A stretch of 20,971 nucleotides of DNA from CAYJAZ01 sp964369165 (GTDB lineage: Bacteria > Desulfobacterota > Desulfovibrionia > Desulfovibrionales > Desulfovibrionaceae). The DNA lies in assembly GCA_964369165.1 (NCBI GenBank), contig CAYJFE010000051.1, forward strand, positions 1 to 20,971, given 5' to 3'. This document shows positions 1 to 7,355 of this stretch, one piece after another. The notes beneath the pieces are model-generated. The model worked only from the letters and a program-made list of their open reading frames with translations. It searched no databases and had not been told where the DNA came from. Each line of letters opens with the position of its first letter. Position 1 is the first letter of the stretch. A program made the translations under genes and the position numbers.

Positions 1-80
1 ATAAAAGGACTTATCTTATGGCAAAATCAATTATTTCCTACTCTGCTCAACAATATATTTATTCATAATGTAGCATTTGA

Positions 81-109
81 TTGACATTTTAATCTATGTA
101 TTCTATCGT
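81..109 (+). promoter_or_regulatory. Candidate promoter of cytX
   Basis: A perfect TTGACA (81-86) is followed after 17 bases by TATCGT (104-109, 4 of 6 matches to TATAAT). With usual geometry the transcript would start near 116, a few bases inside the first strand of the riboswitch (111-115). The real start may therefore be slightly earlier, or the -10 box may be a different one. Bases 1-80 hold nothing else I can assign. Confidence 0.4.
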
Positions 110-110
110 A

Positions 111-199
111 CTTTTGCAGGGGAGCTTGTAGACAGGCTGAGAGGAAATGCGAACATTTCGACCCTATAACCTGATTTGGATAATGCCAACGTAGGGAAG
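111..199 (+). ncRNA. TPP riboswitch (thi-box)
   Basis: The conserved thi-box parts are all present in order: GGGGAGC near 119-125, CTGAGA at 137-142, ACCC at 161-164, CCTGATTTGGATAATGCC at 170-187 and GTAGGGAA at 191-198. Closing stem P1 can form between CTTTT (111-115) and GGGAAG (194-199) with two G-U pairs. The aptamer senses thiamin pyrophosphate and is followed by an intrinsic terminator and then a thiamin-precursor transporter gene. This points to transcriptional repression when TPP is plentiful. Confidence 0.95.
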
Positions 200-227
200 C
201 CATCATTTTATTTTCTTCAAAATACAG

Positions 228-265
228 TATGCCCTACTTTTAACTAAGACAGGGCATATTTTTTT
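228..265 (+). terminator. Riboswitch-controlled intrinsic terminator
   Basis: TATGCCCT (228-235) pairs perfectly with AGGGCATA (251-258) around a 15-base loop, followed by seven T (259-265). It lies between the TPP aptamer and the cytX start. CCCTAC (232-237) in its left arm can instead pair with GTAGGG (191-196), which includes the 3' side of aptamer stem P1. The terminator and this antiterminator therefore exclude each other. Confidence 0.85.
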
Positions 266-279
266 GGAGATTATTATTT

Positions 280-1473
280 ATGTTATTTACAGAAAACAAA
301 AAAGCTTTTTTTCTATGGTTTGGTGCGGCAATTTCGCTTGTGGATATGATGACAGGAATGCAATTAGCAAGCCTTGGTTTGCCTAAAGCTTTTTTAGCAA
401 TCTTTACAGGACTTTTAGTCGGTTGTATCATCTTTTTTTGTGCTGGGCTTATTGGTGCAAAAGAGAAAATGGCAGGAATGCAGAGCTCTGCAATTGCCTT
501 TGGCAAGTACGGGTCTTTATTTTTTGCCTCACTCAATGTCATTCAATTGATTGGTTGGACAGCCGTTATGCTGCAATTTGGAGGGATTACAGCAGAACTT
601 ATTTTTGCATCTACTTCACTTTCTTTAGAATTTTGGATATGCCTTTTCAGTTTTGGGCTTTTTCTTTGGCTTATAAGCGGAAAAAAAGGGCTCAATTCTA
701 TGCATACTTTTCTTATTTTGGCTCTTTTCTTGGTTTGTATGCTTATACTCTTTCGTATCTTGACAATGGAACATAGTGAAAACACAAAAGAAATAACAAA
801 TTCCCTTATCTTTGCCCTCGGTTTTGATTTAGCTCTCGTTTTACCTCTTTCGTGGACTCCTTTGATTTCTGATTACACAAAAGAAGCAAAAGAGCCAGTC
901 AAATTCACTCTTGCTTGTGCTTTAGGGTATTTTATCGCATCATTTTCTATGTTTAGCCTAGGGCTTTTAGGCGCCTATTATTTGAATCTATCAGCCATCG
1001 TGCCTTTATTTGCTTTAGTTGGCGGCACATTATCTTTATTTGTTTTATTTTTCTCAACAATAACAACAGCCTATCTTGATGTTTATTCAGCTGCACAGAG
1101 CTTTTTACACCTTCTACCTAAGAAATATTCTGCAATTCCACATAAATATATTTCCCTAATAATCTTACTACTCTCAACAGTGGTGGCACTTTTGTTTTCT
1201 TCTTCCTATTTTGAGCCTTTTCTTTATTTCATTGCCTCTGTATTCTTGCCTATGCTGAGTATTTTAATCTTTGAATATTATATCACGCAAAAAAACTATG
1301 CTGATACAAATATCAATATTTTCAATGCCATCGTTTGGTTTTCTGCCTTTCTACTCTACCATTTTGGCATGACAAAAAGCTCTGTTTTAGGCTCTTCTTC
1401 CATAATACTTTTAGGAATATTCTTTGTTTTTATGGTTAAATATATTATAAATAAAAAGCCCAACAAAATTTAA
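280..1473 (+). CDS. cytX: CytX-type hydroxymethylpyrimidine permease (NCS1 family)
   Basis: This is a 397-residue inner-membrane protein with about twelve hydrophobic segments and short polar loops. It belongs to the NCS1 nucleobase/cytosine permease superfamily. Features resembling the CytX subgroup are the N-terminal FLWFGAAISLVDMMTG stretch, the central LPLSWTPLISDYTKEA loop (near residues 188-203) and TTAYLDVYSAAQS (near 261-273). CytX proteins are predicted importers of the thiamin pyrimidine precursor HMP. The TPP riboswitch directly upstream supports that substrate over cytosine. The start at 280 has GGAG at 266-269, ten bases upstream and just after the terminator T-run. The gene appears monocistronic and ends inside a terminator hairpin. 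Family membership is very likely; the exact pyrimidine substrate is inferred from family and regulation. Confidence 0.88.
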   Translation: MLFTENKKAFFLWFGAAISLVDMMTGMQLASLGLPKAFLAIFTGLLVGCIIFFCAGLIGAKEKMAGMQSSAIAFGKYGSLFFASLNVIQLIGWTAVMLQFGGITAELIFASTSLSLEFWICLFSFGLFLWLISGKKGLNSMHTFLILALFLVCMLILFRILTMEHSENTKEITNSLIFALGFDLALVLPLSWTPLISDYTKEAKEPVKFTLACALGYFIASFSMFSLGLLGAYYLNLSAIVPLFALVGGTLSLFVLFFSTITTAYLDVYSAAQSFLHLLPKKYSAIPHKYISLIILLLSTVVALLFSSSYFEPFLYFIASVFLPMLSILIFEYYITQKNYADTNINIFNAIVWFSAFLLYHFGMTKSSVLGSSSIILLGIFFVFMVKYIINKKPNKI

Positions 1474-1486
1474 TGTTGAGCTTTTT
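1453..1486. terminator. Bidirectional intrinsic terminator between cytX and the BCCT gene
   Basis: AAAAAGCCCAACA (1453-1465) pairs with TGTTGAGCTTTTT (1474-1486), with one mismatch (A1479/C1460) and an 8-base loop. The cytX stop codon lies in the loop (1471-1473). The T-run on one strand and the A-run on the other let the hairpin terminate transcripts from both sides, which fits the convergent BCCT gene ending at 1511. Confidence 0.75.
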
Positions 1487-1510
1487 AATTTGTGTAGGAA
1501 TAAGTAATAA

Positions 1511-3079
1511 TTATTCTTCGTTTTGTGGTTCTAATTGATCTAGTTTTTTGTAATTACTAATAATAACACCAAGTGAAACAATACCGAGAATACCAAGGAT
1601 AAGAGCTGGAATACCGCCTAAATAGGAAAGCATTTTAATTCCATCAAGCCCTAAGAATGCCAAGAAGATAAGCGAAACAGCGGTGATAACTGCACCCCAA
1701 AGCACTTTCAAAAGTACAGGTGCTTCTTGTTTACCGTCTGTAAGGCCTTCAGATGAAATACTTGCCATAGCGTTCAAGGTTGAGTCAGTTGCTGTAACAA
1801 AGGAAATAAATACAGCAAAAACATAGACTGCGCTGATAAGAGTTGCAAATGGGAAATATTCAATAACTGCATAGGTGGCAAAACCAGGGCCTTTTTCATT
1901 AAGAATTGCAAGAATATCAATAGTTCCTGTCATTTGCATATAAAGAGCTGAACCACTCAAAATACTCATCCAAATTGTGCTGAAGATAGCAGGAATAAAG
2001 AAAGTTGTTACAATAACTTGTTTTACAGTATAACCATAAGCTAAACGCGCAAGGAAAACTGCTGTTACAGGCGCCCAACCAATCCAACTGCACCAGTAGA
2101 AAGTTGTCCAACCTTGTGGCCATGTGTCACCAGCAAAAGAGCCTGTGAACAAAGATTTTTCAAAAATATTTGCCGCAAAACCACCAAATGCTTCAACTGA
2201 ACCATTCAAAATATATGATGTAGGCCCAAAGAAAAAGAAGATAAAGAGAAGAGCTGCATAAACATAGACGTTGATAGTTGATAAATATTTGATACCTTTA
2301 AATAAGCCAGATTTAGCAGAAAGAATAAAGGTGATACTACCAATAATAGCAATAACAATCCAAGTTGTAAGATTACTTTCAATGCCAAAAACTGTGTTCA
2401 AGCCGCCGCCAAGGTTCAATACTGAAGTATCAAAAGCTGCACCAATAGCAAAACAGATAGAGAAAAGAATAATAATATCAATAATTTCATTTGCTTTTTT
2501 CTCGTATTTAGCAGGGAACAAATGTGAAATTTGTGAGCCAATACTAAAAGGTTTCTTCATATTATAATAAGCAAAAGCGAAAATAATTGTTGGAATAGTA
2601 TAAAAAGCATAAGGAATAAAAGTCCAGTGCAAGAACATTGTTTCCATCGCAAATTTAGCCGCTTCAACGCTCATTGGCTCAATACCTAATGAAGCAGGTG
2701 GGTAGGCAAGGTGGTAAATTGGTTCTTCTGTACCCCAAAAAACAATACCGGCCGCAATTGTTGTACAAAGAACAATAAATGTGCAAGTTTTTCTTGCAAT
2801 AATTGGTTCAGCTTTTGCTCCACCAATTTTATAGTTACCAAATTTTGAAAAGTATGCCGCAAGGACCATCAACAAAGAAGCAACACCAGTTAAGCTAAAC
2901 AAGCCACCAAACTGGATAACCATAACATCTTTAATATATGTTGTTGTTGATAAAAATGATTCGGGATTGAGAATTGCAACTACAATAGTTAAGAAGATAA
3001 GAACAAAAGCAGGCAAAAACACCATAAAACGCATGCCATGCATTTTTGTATTATCTTTTTCTTGAGCGATATTAGACAT
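1511..3079 (-). CDS. BCCT-family transporter (betaine/carnitine/choline type)
   Basis: This 522-residue protein has about twelve membrane segments and short cytoplasmic tails, the usual length for BCCT carriers without a long osmosensory C-terminus. Family marks are WGTEEP (residues 115-120), the glycine-rich LNLGGGLN (221-228) in the unwound helix, and the signature region GWTTFYWCSWIGWAPV (323-338) followed by FLARLAYGYTVKQ. In characterised members this region supplies tryptophans of the substrate box. Aligned by eye to BetP, one of the paired tryptophans is Ser331, while Trp332 and Trp335 remain, so specificity may differ from glycine betaine. AAAGGA lies six bases before the start. It is divergent from ygcW and shares a repeated leader sequence with it, so it may import the substrate of the ygc-like pathway (inference). 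The family is sure; the substrate is unknown. Confidence 0.9.
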   Translation of the reverse strand: MSNIAQEKDNTKMHGMRFMVFLPAFVLIFLTIVVAILNPESFLSTTTYIKDVMVIQFGGLFSLTGVASLLMVLAAYFSKFGNYKIGGAKAEPIIARKTCTFIVLCTTIAAGIVFWGTEEPIYHLAYPPASLGIEPMSVEAAKFAMETMFLHWTFIPYAFYTIPTIIFAFAYYNMKKPFSIGSQISHLFPAKYEKKANEIIDIIILFSICFAIGAAFDTSVLNLGGGLNTVFGIESNLTTWIVIAIIGSITFILSAKSGLFKGIKYLSTINVYVYAALLFIFFFFGPTSYILNGSVEAFGGFAANIFEKSLFTGSFAGDTWPQGWTTFYWCSWIGWAPVTAVFLARLAYGYTVKQVIVTTFFIPAIFSTIWMSILSGSALYMQMTGTIDILAILNEKGPGFATYAVIEYFPFATLISAVYVFAVFISFVTATDSTLNAMASISSEGLTDGKQEAPVLLKVLWGAVITAVSLIFLAFLGLDGIKMLSYLGGIPALILGILGIVSLGVIISNYKKLDQLEPQNEE

Positions 3080-3100
3080 ATAAATTCCTTTATGCTTAAA

Positions 3101-3120
3101 TGAATAAAGTTGAATAAAGT
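3101..3120. repeat. Perfect tandem duplication of TGAATAAAGT
   Basis: TGAATAAAGT occurs twice back to back, about 20 bases upstream of the BCCT start codon and inside its predicted 5' untranslated region. It could be a replication-slippage product or a paired protein site. Confidence 0.8.
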
Positions 3121-3159
3121 ATATAAAATCATTATTTTAAATACTTCATGATTCGTAAG

Positions 3160-3220
3160 CAGTCTTTAGATATCAGCTCATTTTATTTTATACAGCAGAA
3201 GAAAAATAACGCAAACAAGG
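3160..3220 (+). repeat. Duplicated leader block, copy 1
   Basis: Three parts recur in the same order in copy 2: CAGTCTTTAGAT (3160-3171), GCTC followed by ATTTTATTTTATACAGCA (3176-3197), and AACAAGG (3214-3220). The 22-base middle part differs from copy 2 at one position only. An ATG at 3225 follows AACAAGG but its frame stops after four codons. The block may be an operator-bearing duplication or the scar of a lost second start. Confidence 0.75.
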
Positions 3221-3231
3221 GCAAATGTCAA
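3203..3231 (-). promoter_or_regulatory. Candidate promoter of the BCCT gene
   Basis: On the minus strand TTGACA (3226-3231) is followed after exactly 17 bases by TATTTT (3203-3208, 4 of 6 to TATAAT). Transcription would start near 3196, giving a leader of about 115 bases. The first copy of the duplicated leader repeat (3176-3197) would then cover the transcription start, a position suited to repression. Confidence 0.45.
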
Positions 3232-3431
3232 GCAAATAAAAAAAATACTGCTCATTGTTAGTTTGAAAAAAAGTGAAAATAAATTTCCAATTTTATAAAT
3301 TATGAAAAATTAGTTGACATTTTTTAGAAAAAAGATGACTATCTAGAAAAATAATTGAGGCTGGTTAAAGTTTCTATAAGGCAGTTATTTTAGTAAGAAC
3401 TTGCTTTTATAAATTTTTTCCAAAGTTTGCT

Positions 3432-3520
3432 CAGTCTTTAGATTTGATGTTTCTATTTACTTAGTAAATGAAAAAAGCTTATTTTATTTTATACAGCAAG
3501 TATTTATAGTCATAACAAGG
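3432..3520 (+). repeat. Duplicated leader block, copy 2, in front of ygcW
   Basis: CAGTCTTTAGAT (3432-3443), GCTT followed by ATTTTATTTTATACAGCA (3477-3498) and AACAAGG (3514-3520) repeat copy 1. The last two parts have nearly the same spacing (15 bases here, 16 there). The first two are 33 bases apart here against 4 in copy 1, and that extra stretch holds a palindrome. AACAAGG is the ygcW ribosome binding site. Confidence 0.75.
3455..3469. promoter_or_regulatory. Perfect palindrome, candidate operator upstream of ygcW
   Basis: ATTTACT-T-AGTAAAT is a perfect 7-base dyad with a single central base, about 58 bases upstream of the ygcW start. It lies in the segment that separates the two conserved parts of leader copy 2 and is absent from copy 1. 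The form suits a dimeric repressor or activator, but AT-rich dyads also arise by chance. Confidence 0.4.
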
Positions 3521-3527
3521 AAAACTT

Positions 3528-4304
3528 ATGGACATTAAAGATTTTAACATGAACTTTTTCTCTCTAAAAGGGAAAAACGCCATAATAACTGGCGGCAACA
3601 CAGGTCTAGGCCTAGCTTTTTCACTTGCTTTAGCAAAAGCTGGTGCAAATGTTTTTGTTCCTAGTATTATGGATGATGACGGAACAACAAAAGAATTGAT
3701 TGAAGCAGAAAACGTGAAATATCATTTTATGCAAGCTGATCTCACAAAAGAAGGTGAACCTAAAGCTATTATTGAAAAATGTGTTGAAGTATTTGGTTCT
3801 ATTGATATTTTAGTGAATAGTGCTGGCATGTGCATTTGTGAAGAAGTTGATAAATTTGGCAGAAAGCAGTGGGATCCTATGATCAATCTAAACCTCACAG
3901 CCGCCTTTGAACTCAGCTATGAAGCTTCAAAATTTATGGTTCCGCAAAAAAGTGGTAAAATCATCAATATTTGTTCAGTATTCACCTATTTAGGCGGTCA
4001 ATGGTCGCCTGCTTATGCTGCAACAAAGCACGGCATTGCTGGCTTTACAAAAGCTTATTGCGATGAATTAGCTCAATTCAATATACAAGTAAACGGCATC
4101 GCACCTGGTTACTATGCTACTGCAATCACTAAAAAAACAAGAAGCAATCCTGAAACTAACCAAAGAGTTCTTGACCATATCCCCGCAAATCGTTGGGGAG
4201 ATGTGGCTGATTTGATGGGTGCAACTGTATTTTTGGCAAGTAATGCCTCTGATTATGTCAATGGCCATATATTGTCAGTTGATGGCGGCTATCTTGTACG
4301 CTAG
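3528..4304 (+). CDS. ygcW: YgcW-like short-chain dehydrogenase/reductase
   Basis: This is a 258-residue classical SDR, a cytoplasmic NAD(P)-dependent alcohol/ketone oxidoreductase. The Rossmann motif TGGNTGLG is at 21-28, NSAG at 97-100, catalytic Ser150 in ICS, and Tyr163-x-x-x-Lys167 in YAATK. All catalytic residues are present. Several stretches, such as SGKIINICS, GGQWSPAY and QVNGIAPGYYAT, match E. coli YgcW as I remember it, far beyond generic SDR similarity. The C-terminal SNPETNQRVLDHIPANRWGD also fits. AAGGA lies six bases before the ATG. It is the first gene of ygcW-ygcE-ygcU, with gaps of 29 bases each. The natural substrate of YgcW is not established to my knowledge; related SDRs act on sugar acids or polyols, so a hydroxylated substrate is the safest inference. 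Confidence 0.9.
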   Translation: MDIKDFNMNFFSLKGKNAIITGGNTGLGLAFSLALAKAGANVFVPSIMDDDGTTKELIEAENVKYHFMQADLTKEGEPKAIIEKCVEVFGSIDILVNSAGMCICEEVDKFGRKQWDPMINLNLTAAFELSYEASKFMVPQKSGKIINICSVFTYLGGQWSPAYAATKHGIAGFTKAYCDELAQFNIQVNGIAPGYYATAITKKTRSNPETNQRVLDHIPANRWGDVADLMGATVFLASNASDYVNGHILSVDGGYLVR

Positions 4305-4333
4305 ATCCTTTTTTATGGAATAAGGTTAGAAAT

Positions 4334-5767
4334 TTGAAAAAGAAGTATATATTAGGGGTTGATGGCGGTTCGCAAAGCTCAAAAGTGGTTATTTTTGACC
4401 TTGAAGGCAATATAATCTGCCAAGCAAGCGAAAATCTCCAAGCTATGCACTTGCCACAACCTGGTATTGTTGAGCATCCAGAAGACGATTTATGGACATC
4501 AATTATAGCTGCTTTTGAAAAAACTTTGTCAAAATTTGATGGCGATGTGAATGACATTATCGGCATTGGACTTTGCACAATTAGATTTTGCAGAGCTTTA
4601 CTGAAGGCTGACGGCACTTTGGCACAACCAGTCATGAGCTGGATGGACCAAAGGGTTTCAAAAGTGTATGAGCACACGAATCCTGAAGTTGCCTATGTCA
4701 CGACCTCCTCTGGCTATATCACGCATAGATTTACAGATAAATTTATTGATTCAGCCGCCAACTATCAAGGCGTTTGGCCAATGGATACAGACACTTGGAC
4801 TTGGTATGAGGACAAAGAAACTTTTGATTCATACAATCTACCGCGTGAAATGCTTTTTGATTTAGCAAAGCCTGGCGAAATTTTAGGCCATGTTTCTAAA
4901 AAAGCCTCTCTAGCTCTCGGTATTCCTGAAGGAGTGCCTGTTATTTGTACGGCAAATGATAAAGCAACAGAAGCCTTAGGCGCAGGTCTATTAAACGATA
5001 ATGAAATGCTTATTTCATTAGGTACTTATATTGCTGGCATGACAAATGGAAGTGATAATCCAAAGGGTACAACAAACTTTTGGACAAACTTTGCTTGTAT
5101 GCCAAATAAATATCTTTATGAAAGTAATGGGATACGAAGAGGTATGTGGACAGTTAGCTGGTTCAAAAACCTTATCGGCCCTGAATTTTATGAAAAAACA
5201 AGAACAACTGAAGAAAAACGTGAACACGTTTTAGAATCAGAAGCTCTTTTAGTGCCTATTGGCTGTGAAGGGCTTATGATTGTGCCTGAATTCTTGGCTC
5301 CTACTGGGCAACTTTATAAAAAAGGTGTTATGCTAGGCCTTGATGCTAGGCATACAAGAGGGCATATGTATCGCTCTATTCTAGAAGCGATCGCTATGAC
5401 CATGAAGATGCGTGTTGATGAAATGTGTGAAGAACTTGATAAAGATTTCGATAGTTTAATCATTACAGGCGGCGGCTCTAACAGCGATTTATTTATGCAT
5501 ATCTTTGCTGATGTTTTTGGAAAACCCGTGAAAAGAAATCTTGTGAACGGTTCGGCAGTTATAGGCTCGGCTATCTGCGTTGCAGTTGGGCTTGGAGTTT
5601 ATAATTCTTTTGAAGAAGCCGTTTCAAAAATGGTTAAAATAAAAGATAATTTTCAACCGAATATGATCAACACACAAACATATAAAGAAATTATTGATGG
5701 GGTGTATTCTCATGTTACTGAATACACTGACGAAGTGCTCAAACTTTCCTACCCAATCTTTAAATAA
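4334..5767 (+). CDS. ygcE: YgcE-like FGGY-family carbohydrate kinase
   Basis: This 477-residue protein of the FGGY kinase family (glycerol, xylulose, gluconate and related kinases) transfers phosphate from ATP to a hydroxyl group. The N-terminal ATPase-fold motif GVDGGSQSSK is at residues 8-17. LISLGTYIAG and ITGGGSNSDLFMHIFADVFG are the second-lobe and nucleotide-binding motifs. The closest protein I recall is E. coli YgcE, sharing ALLKADGT, YEHTNP, SLGTYIA, GMWTVSW and the GGGSNSD region. The start is TTG at 4334, supported by AAGG at 4322-4325 eight bases upstream and by the N-terminus beginning right before the first strand; no upstream ATG fits. The gene lies 29 bases after ygcW, so it is likely co-transcribed. 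The substrate is unknown; the next enzyme probably acts on the phosphorylated product. Confidence 0.9.
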   Translation: MKKKYILGVDGGSQSSKVVIFDLEGNIICQASENLQAMHLPQPGIVEHPEDDLWTSIIAAFEKTLSKFDGDVNDIIGIGLCTIRFCRALLKADGTLAQPVMSWMDQRVSKVYEHTNPEVAYVTTSSGYITHRFTDKFIDSAANYQGVWPMDTDTWTWYEDKETFDSYNLPREMLFDLAKPGEILGHVSKKASLALGIPEGVPVICTANDKATEALGAGLLNDNEMLISLGTYIAGMTNGSDNPKGTTNFWTNFACMPNKYLYESNGIRRGMWTVSWFKNLIGPEFYEKTRTTEEKREHVLESEALLVPIGCEGLMIVPEFLAPTGQLYKKGVMLGLDARHTRGHMYRSILEAIAMTMKMRVDEMCEELDKDFDSLIITGGGSNSDLFMHIFADVFGKPVKRNLVNGSAVIGSAICVAVGLGVYNSFEEAVSKMVKIKDNFQPNMINTQTYKEIIDGVYSHVTEYTDEVLKLSYPIFK

Positions 5768-5796
5768 GATTATAATTTATATAAAAAGGATTTATT

Positions 5797-7239
5797 ATGT
5801 CAATTGATAAACAAATTATTGTTGATAAACTTGTTGCTTTAGTTGGAAAAGACAATGTTATAACTGATGGCGAAGTGTTGAAAGAAAGCAGCATCGATCG
5901 CTTCAGAAAATTCCCTGCTGTTTTTGGTGTGTATACTTTACCAATTCCTGCGGCTTTAGTTTATGCAAACACTACTGAAGAAGTGGCTAAAGTATTGGAA
6001 TTTGCTAATGAAAATAAAATTAATGTTGTGCCAAGAACAGGTCTTTCTTCCATTGAAGGCGGTCTTGAAACTATCGTGGAAAATTCTATTGTTTTAGATG
6101 CTTCAAGAATGAAAAAAGTTATTAAAGTTGATGAATACAATATGCTTCTCACTTGCGAATGCGGTGTGCTTTTAGAAGATGTTGAAAATATGCTAAGAAA
6201 GCAAGGCCTTACAACAGGTCATTCACCACAATCAAAACCTTTAGCGCAAATGGGCGGCCTTGTTTCAACACGAAGCACTGGCCAGTTCTCAACTTTATAC
6301 GGCGGCATTGAAGATATGCTTGTAGGCCTTGAAGCCGTCTTCCCTAATGGTGAAATTGTTAGAATTAAAAACGTTCCACGCAGAGCTGCTGGCCCTGATC
6401 TTCGCCACATAATCATGGGTAGTGAAGGCGCACTTTGCGTTATCACAGAAGTTACTGTAAAACTTTTCAAATATCGTCCTGAAAACAATATTTTCTTAGG
6501 CTATCTCGTCGATGATATGAAAACAGGCTTTGACATTCTCAGAAATGTTATGGTAGAAGGCCTAAAACCATCTGTTGCTCGTTTATACGATGAAGAAGAT
6601 GGCGACTACTATTTCTCACATTTTTCTAACAACAAATGTGTATTAGTTTTCATGGCTGAAGGCATAAAAGAAATTGCTGAATTTACTGCAAATAGCATTG
6701 ATAAAATCGTTTCAGCAAGTAATAAAGCTGAAAAAGTTGACAGCAAATTGATCAAAACTTGGTTTGATGGCTTAAACTGGTTCCCAGAAAAAGTTGTTGA
6801 AGAATACGCGCTTATCAAACAAACAAGCAATGTTGGTTTCACCACTGAAATTTCTGGTAACTGGGACGTCATTCACGACATTTATGAAAATGTTTGTTCA
6901 CGCGTAAAAGCAGAAATTTCTGATATTACTATGATGGGCGGACACTCTTCTCACTCATATGTAAACGGTACTAATGTCTATTTCATGTATTATTACAATG
7001 TAGTAGATGTTAAACCTGAAGAAGAAATTAACAAATACCATAATCCTATCAATAAAATTATTATGGAAGAAACTTTACGCTTTGGTGGCTCAATTTCTCA
7101 CCACCACGGCATTGGCAAACACAGAACCCCTTGGATTAAGGAAGAACATGGCTCTTCTTACTATTTGCTAAAAACTTTGAAAGAAGCATTCGATCCAAAT
7201 GGTATAATGAATAAAGGGACTTTGTTCCCAGAAGGCTAG
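5797..7239 (+). CDS. ygcU: YgcU-like FAD-linked dehydrogenase (VAO/PCMH fold)
   Basis: This is a 480-residue flavoprotein of the vanillyl-alcohol-oxidase/GlcD superfamily, closest by recall to E. coli YgcU. The PCMH FAD domain covers about residues 45-225, with NVVPRTGLSSIEGGLE at 77-92, TTGHSPQSKPLAQMGG at 139-154 and RRAAGPD further on. The C-terminal substrate domain keeps GGHSSHSY (381-388) and SHHHGIGKHR (434-443), a histidine-rich motif also typical of alkyl-dihydroxyacetonephosphate synthase-like members. The chain ends with the usual FDPNGIMNKGT, so it is full length. AAAAGGA precedes the ATG. Position after a sugar-type kinase suggests it oxidises or otherwise processes a phosphorylated hydroxy compound (inference). 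ETF subunits encoded 116 bases downstream are the likely electron acceptor. Codon use is more GC-rich than in the following etf genes. Confidence 0.9.
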   Translation: MSIDKQIIVDKLVALVGKDNVITDGEVLKESSIDRFRKFPAVFGVYTLPIPAALVYANTTEEVAKVLEFANENKINVVPRTGLSSIEGGLETIVENSIVLDASRMKKVIKVDEYNMLLTCECGVLLEDVENMLRKQGLTTGHSPQSKPLAQMGGLVSTRSTGQFSTLYGGIEDMLVGLEAVFPNGEIVRIKNVPRRAAGPDLRHIIMGSEGALCVITEVTVKLFKYRPENNIFLGYLVDDMKTGFDILRNVMVEGLKPSVARLYDEEDGDYYFSHFSNNKCVLVFMAEGIKEIAEFTANSIDKIVSASNKAEKVDSKLIKTWFDGLNWFPEKVVEEYALIKQTSNVGFTTEISGNWDVIHDIYENVCSRVKAEISDITMMGGHSSHSYVNGTNVYFMYYYNVVDVKPEEEINKYHNPINKIIMEETLRFGGSISHHHGIGKHRTPWIKEEHGSSYYLLKTLKEAFDPNGIMNKGTLFPEG

Positions 7240-7248
7240 GCTCTAGTT

Positions 7249-7273
7249 CTCAATTCATTCTTTTGAGTTTTTT
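7249..7273 (+). terminator. Possible weak terminator after ygcU
   Basis: CTCAA (7249-7253) pairs with TTGAG (7263-7267) around a 9-base loop, followed by six T (7268-7273). The stem is short, so it may give only partial termination before the etf genes. Confidence 0.35.
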
Positions 7274-7299
7274 CTGCTAAGACAATAATTTTTATCGGA

Positions 7300-7319
7300 A
7301 ATTCCACAAAATGTGAATT
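7300..7319. promoter_or_regulatory. Dyad in front of the first etfB gene
   Basis: AATT-C-CACA-AAA-TGTG-AATT is an inverted repeat with one unpaired C in the left arm, about 37 bases before the etfB start. It is a possible operator for separate control of the etf operon. I see no good promoter with it: the TATAAG at 7342-7347 overlaps the ribosome binding site. Confidence 0.3.
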
Positions 7320-7355
7320 GAAAACACATTCTAGATAAGCCTATAAGGTTTTATA

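Larger units (their letters stand above)
3080..3527. other. Divergent control region between the BCCT gene and ygcW
   Basis: These 448 bases are very AT-rich and hold no convincing gene. They contain a tandem 10-base duplication, a candidate minus-strand promoter, a leader block present in two copies about 300 bases apart, and a perfect palindrome. On the plus strand TTGACA at 3314-3319 is a possible -35 box for ygcW, but no good -10 box lies at standard spacing (GACTAT at 3337-3342 is weak). Confidence 0.7.

Noticed and set aside
1..84. Short open frames at the left edge: one to the TGA at 82-84, and another to the TAA at 66-68 that includes an ATG at 18 behind AAAGGA (16 codons).
   Set aside because: Two frames are open at once and neither is long enough to tell a gene end or a leader peptide from chance.
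3225..3239. AACAAGG followed by an ATG with four codons on the plus strand (ATG TCA AGC AAA TAA).
   Set aside because: It is too short to be a gene; kept only as evidence for the duplicated leader.
3314..3342. TTGACA with GACTAT at 17-base spacing as a firm ygcW promoter.
   Set aside because: The -10 match is only 3 of 6 and the leader would be nearly 180 bases long; mentioned as possible only.
4258..4677. 139-codon open frame on the minus strand across the ygcW-ygcE junction.
   Set aside because: It is antisense to two clear enzymes and has no recognisable motif or ribosome binding site.
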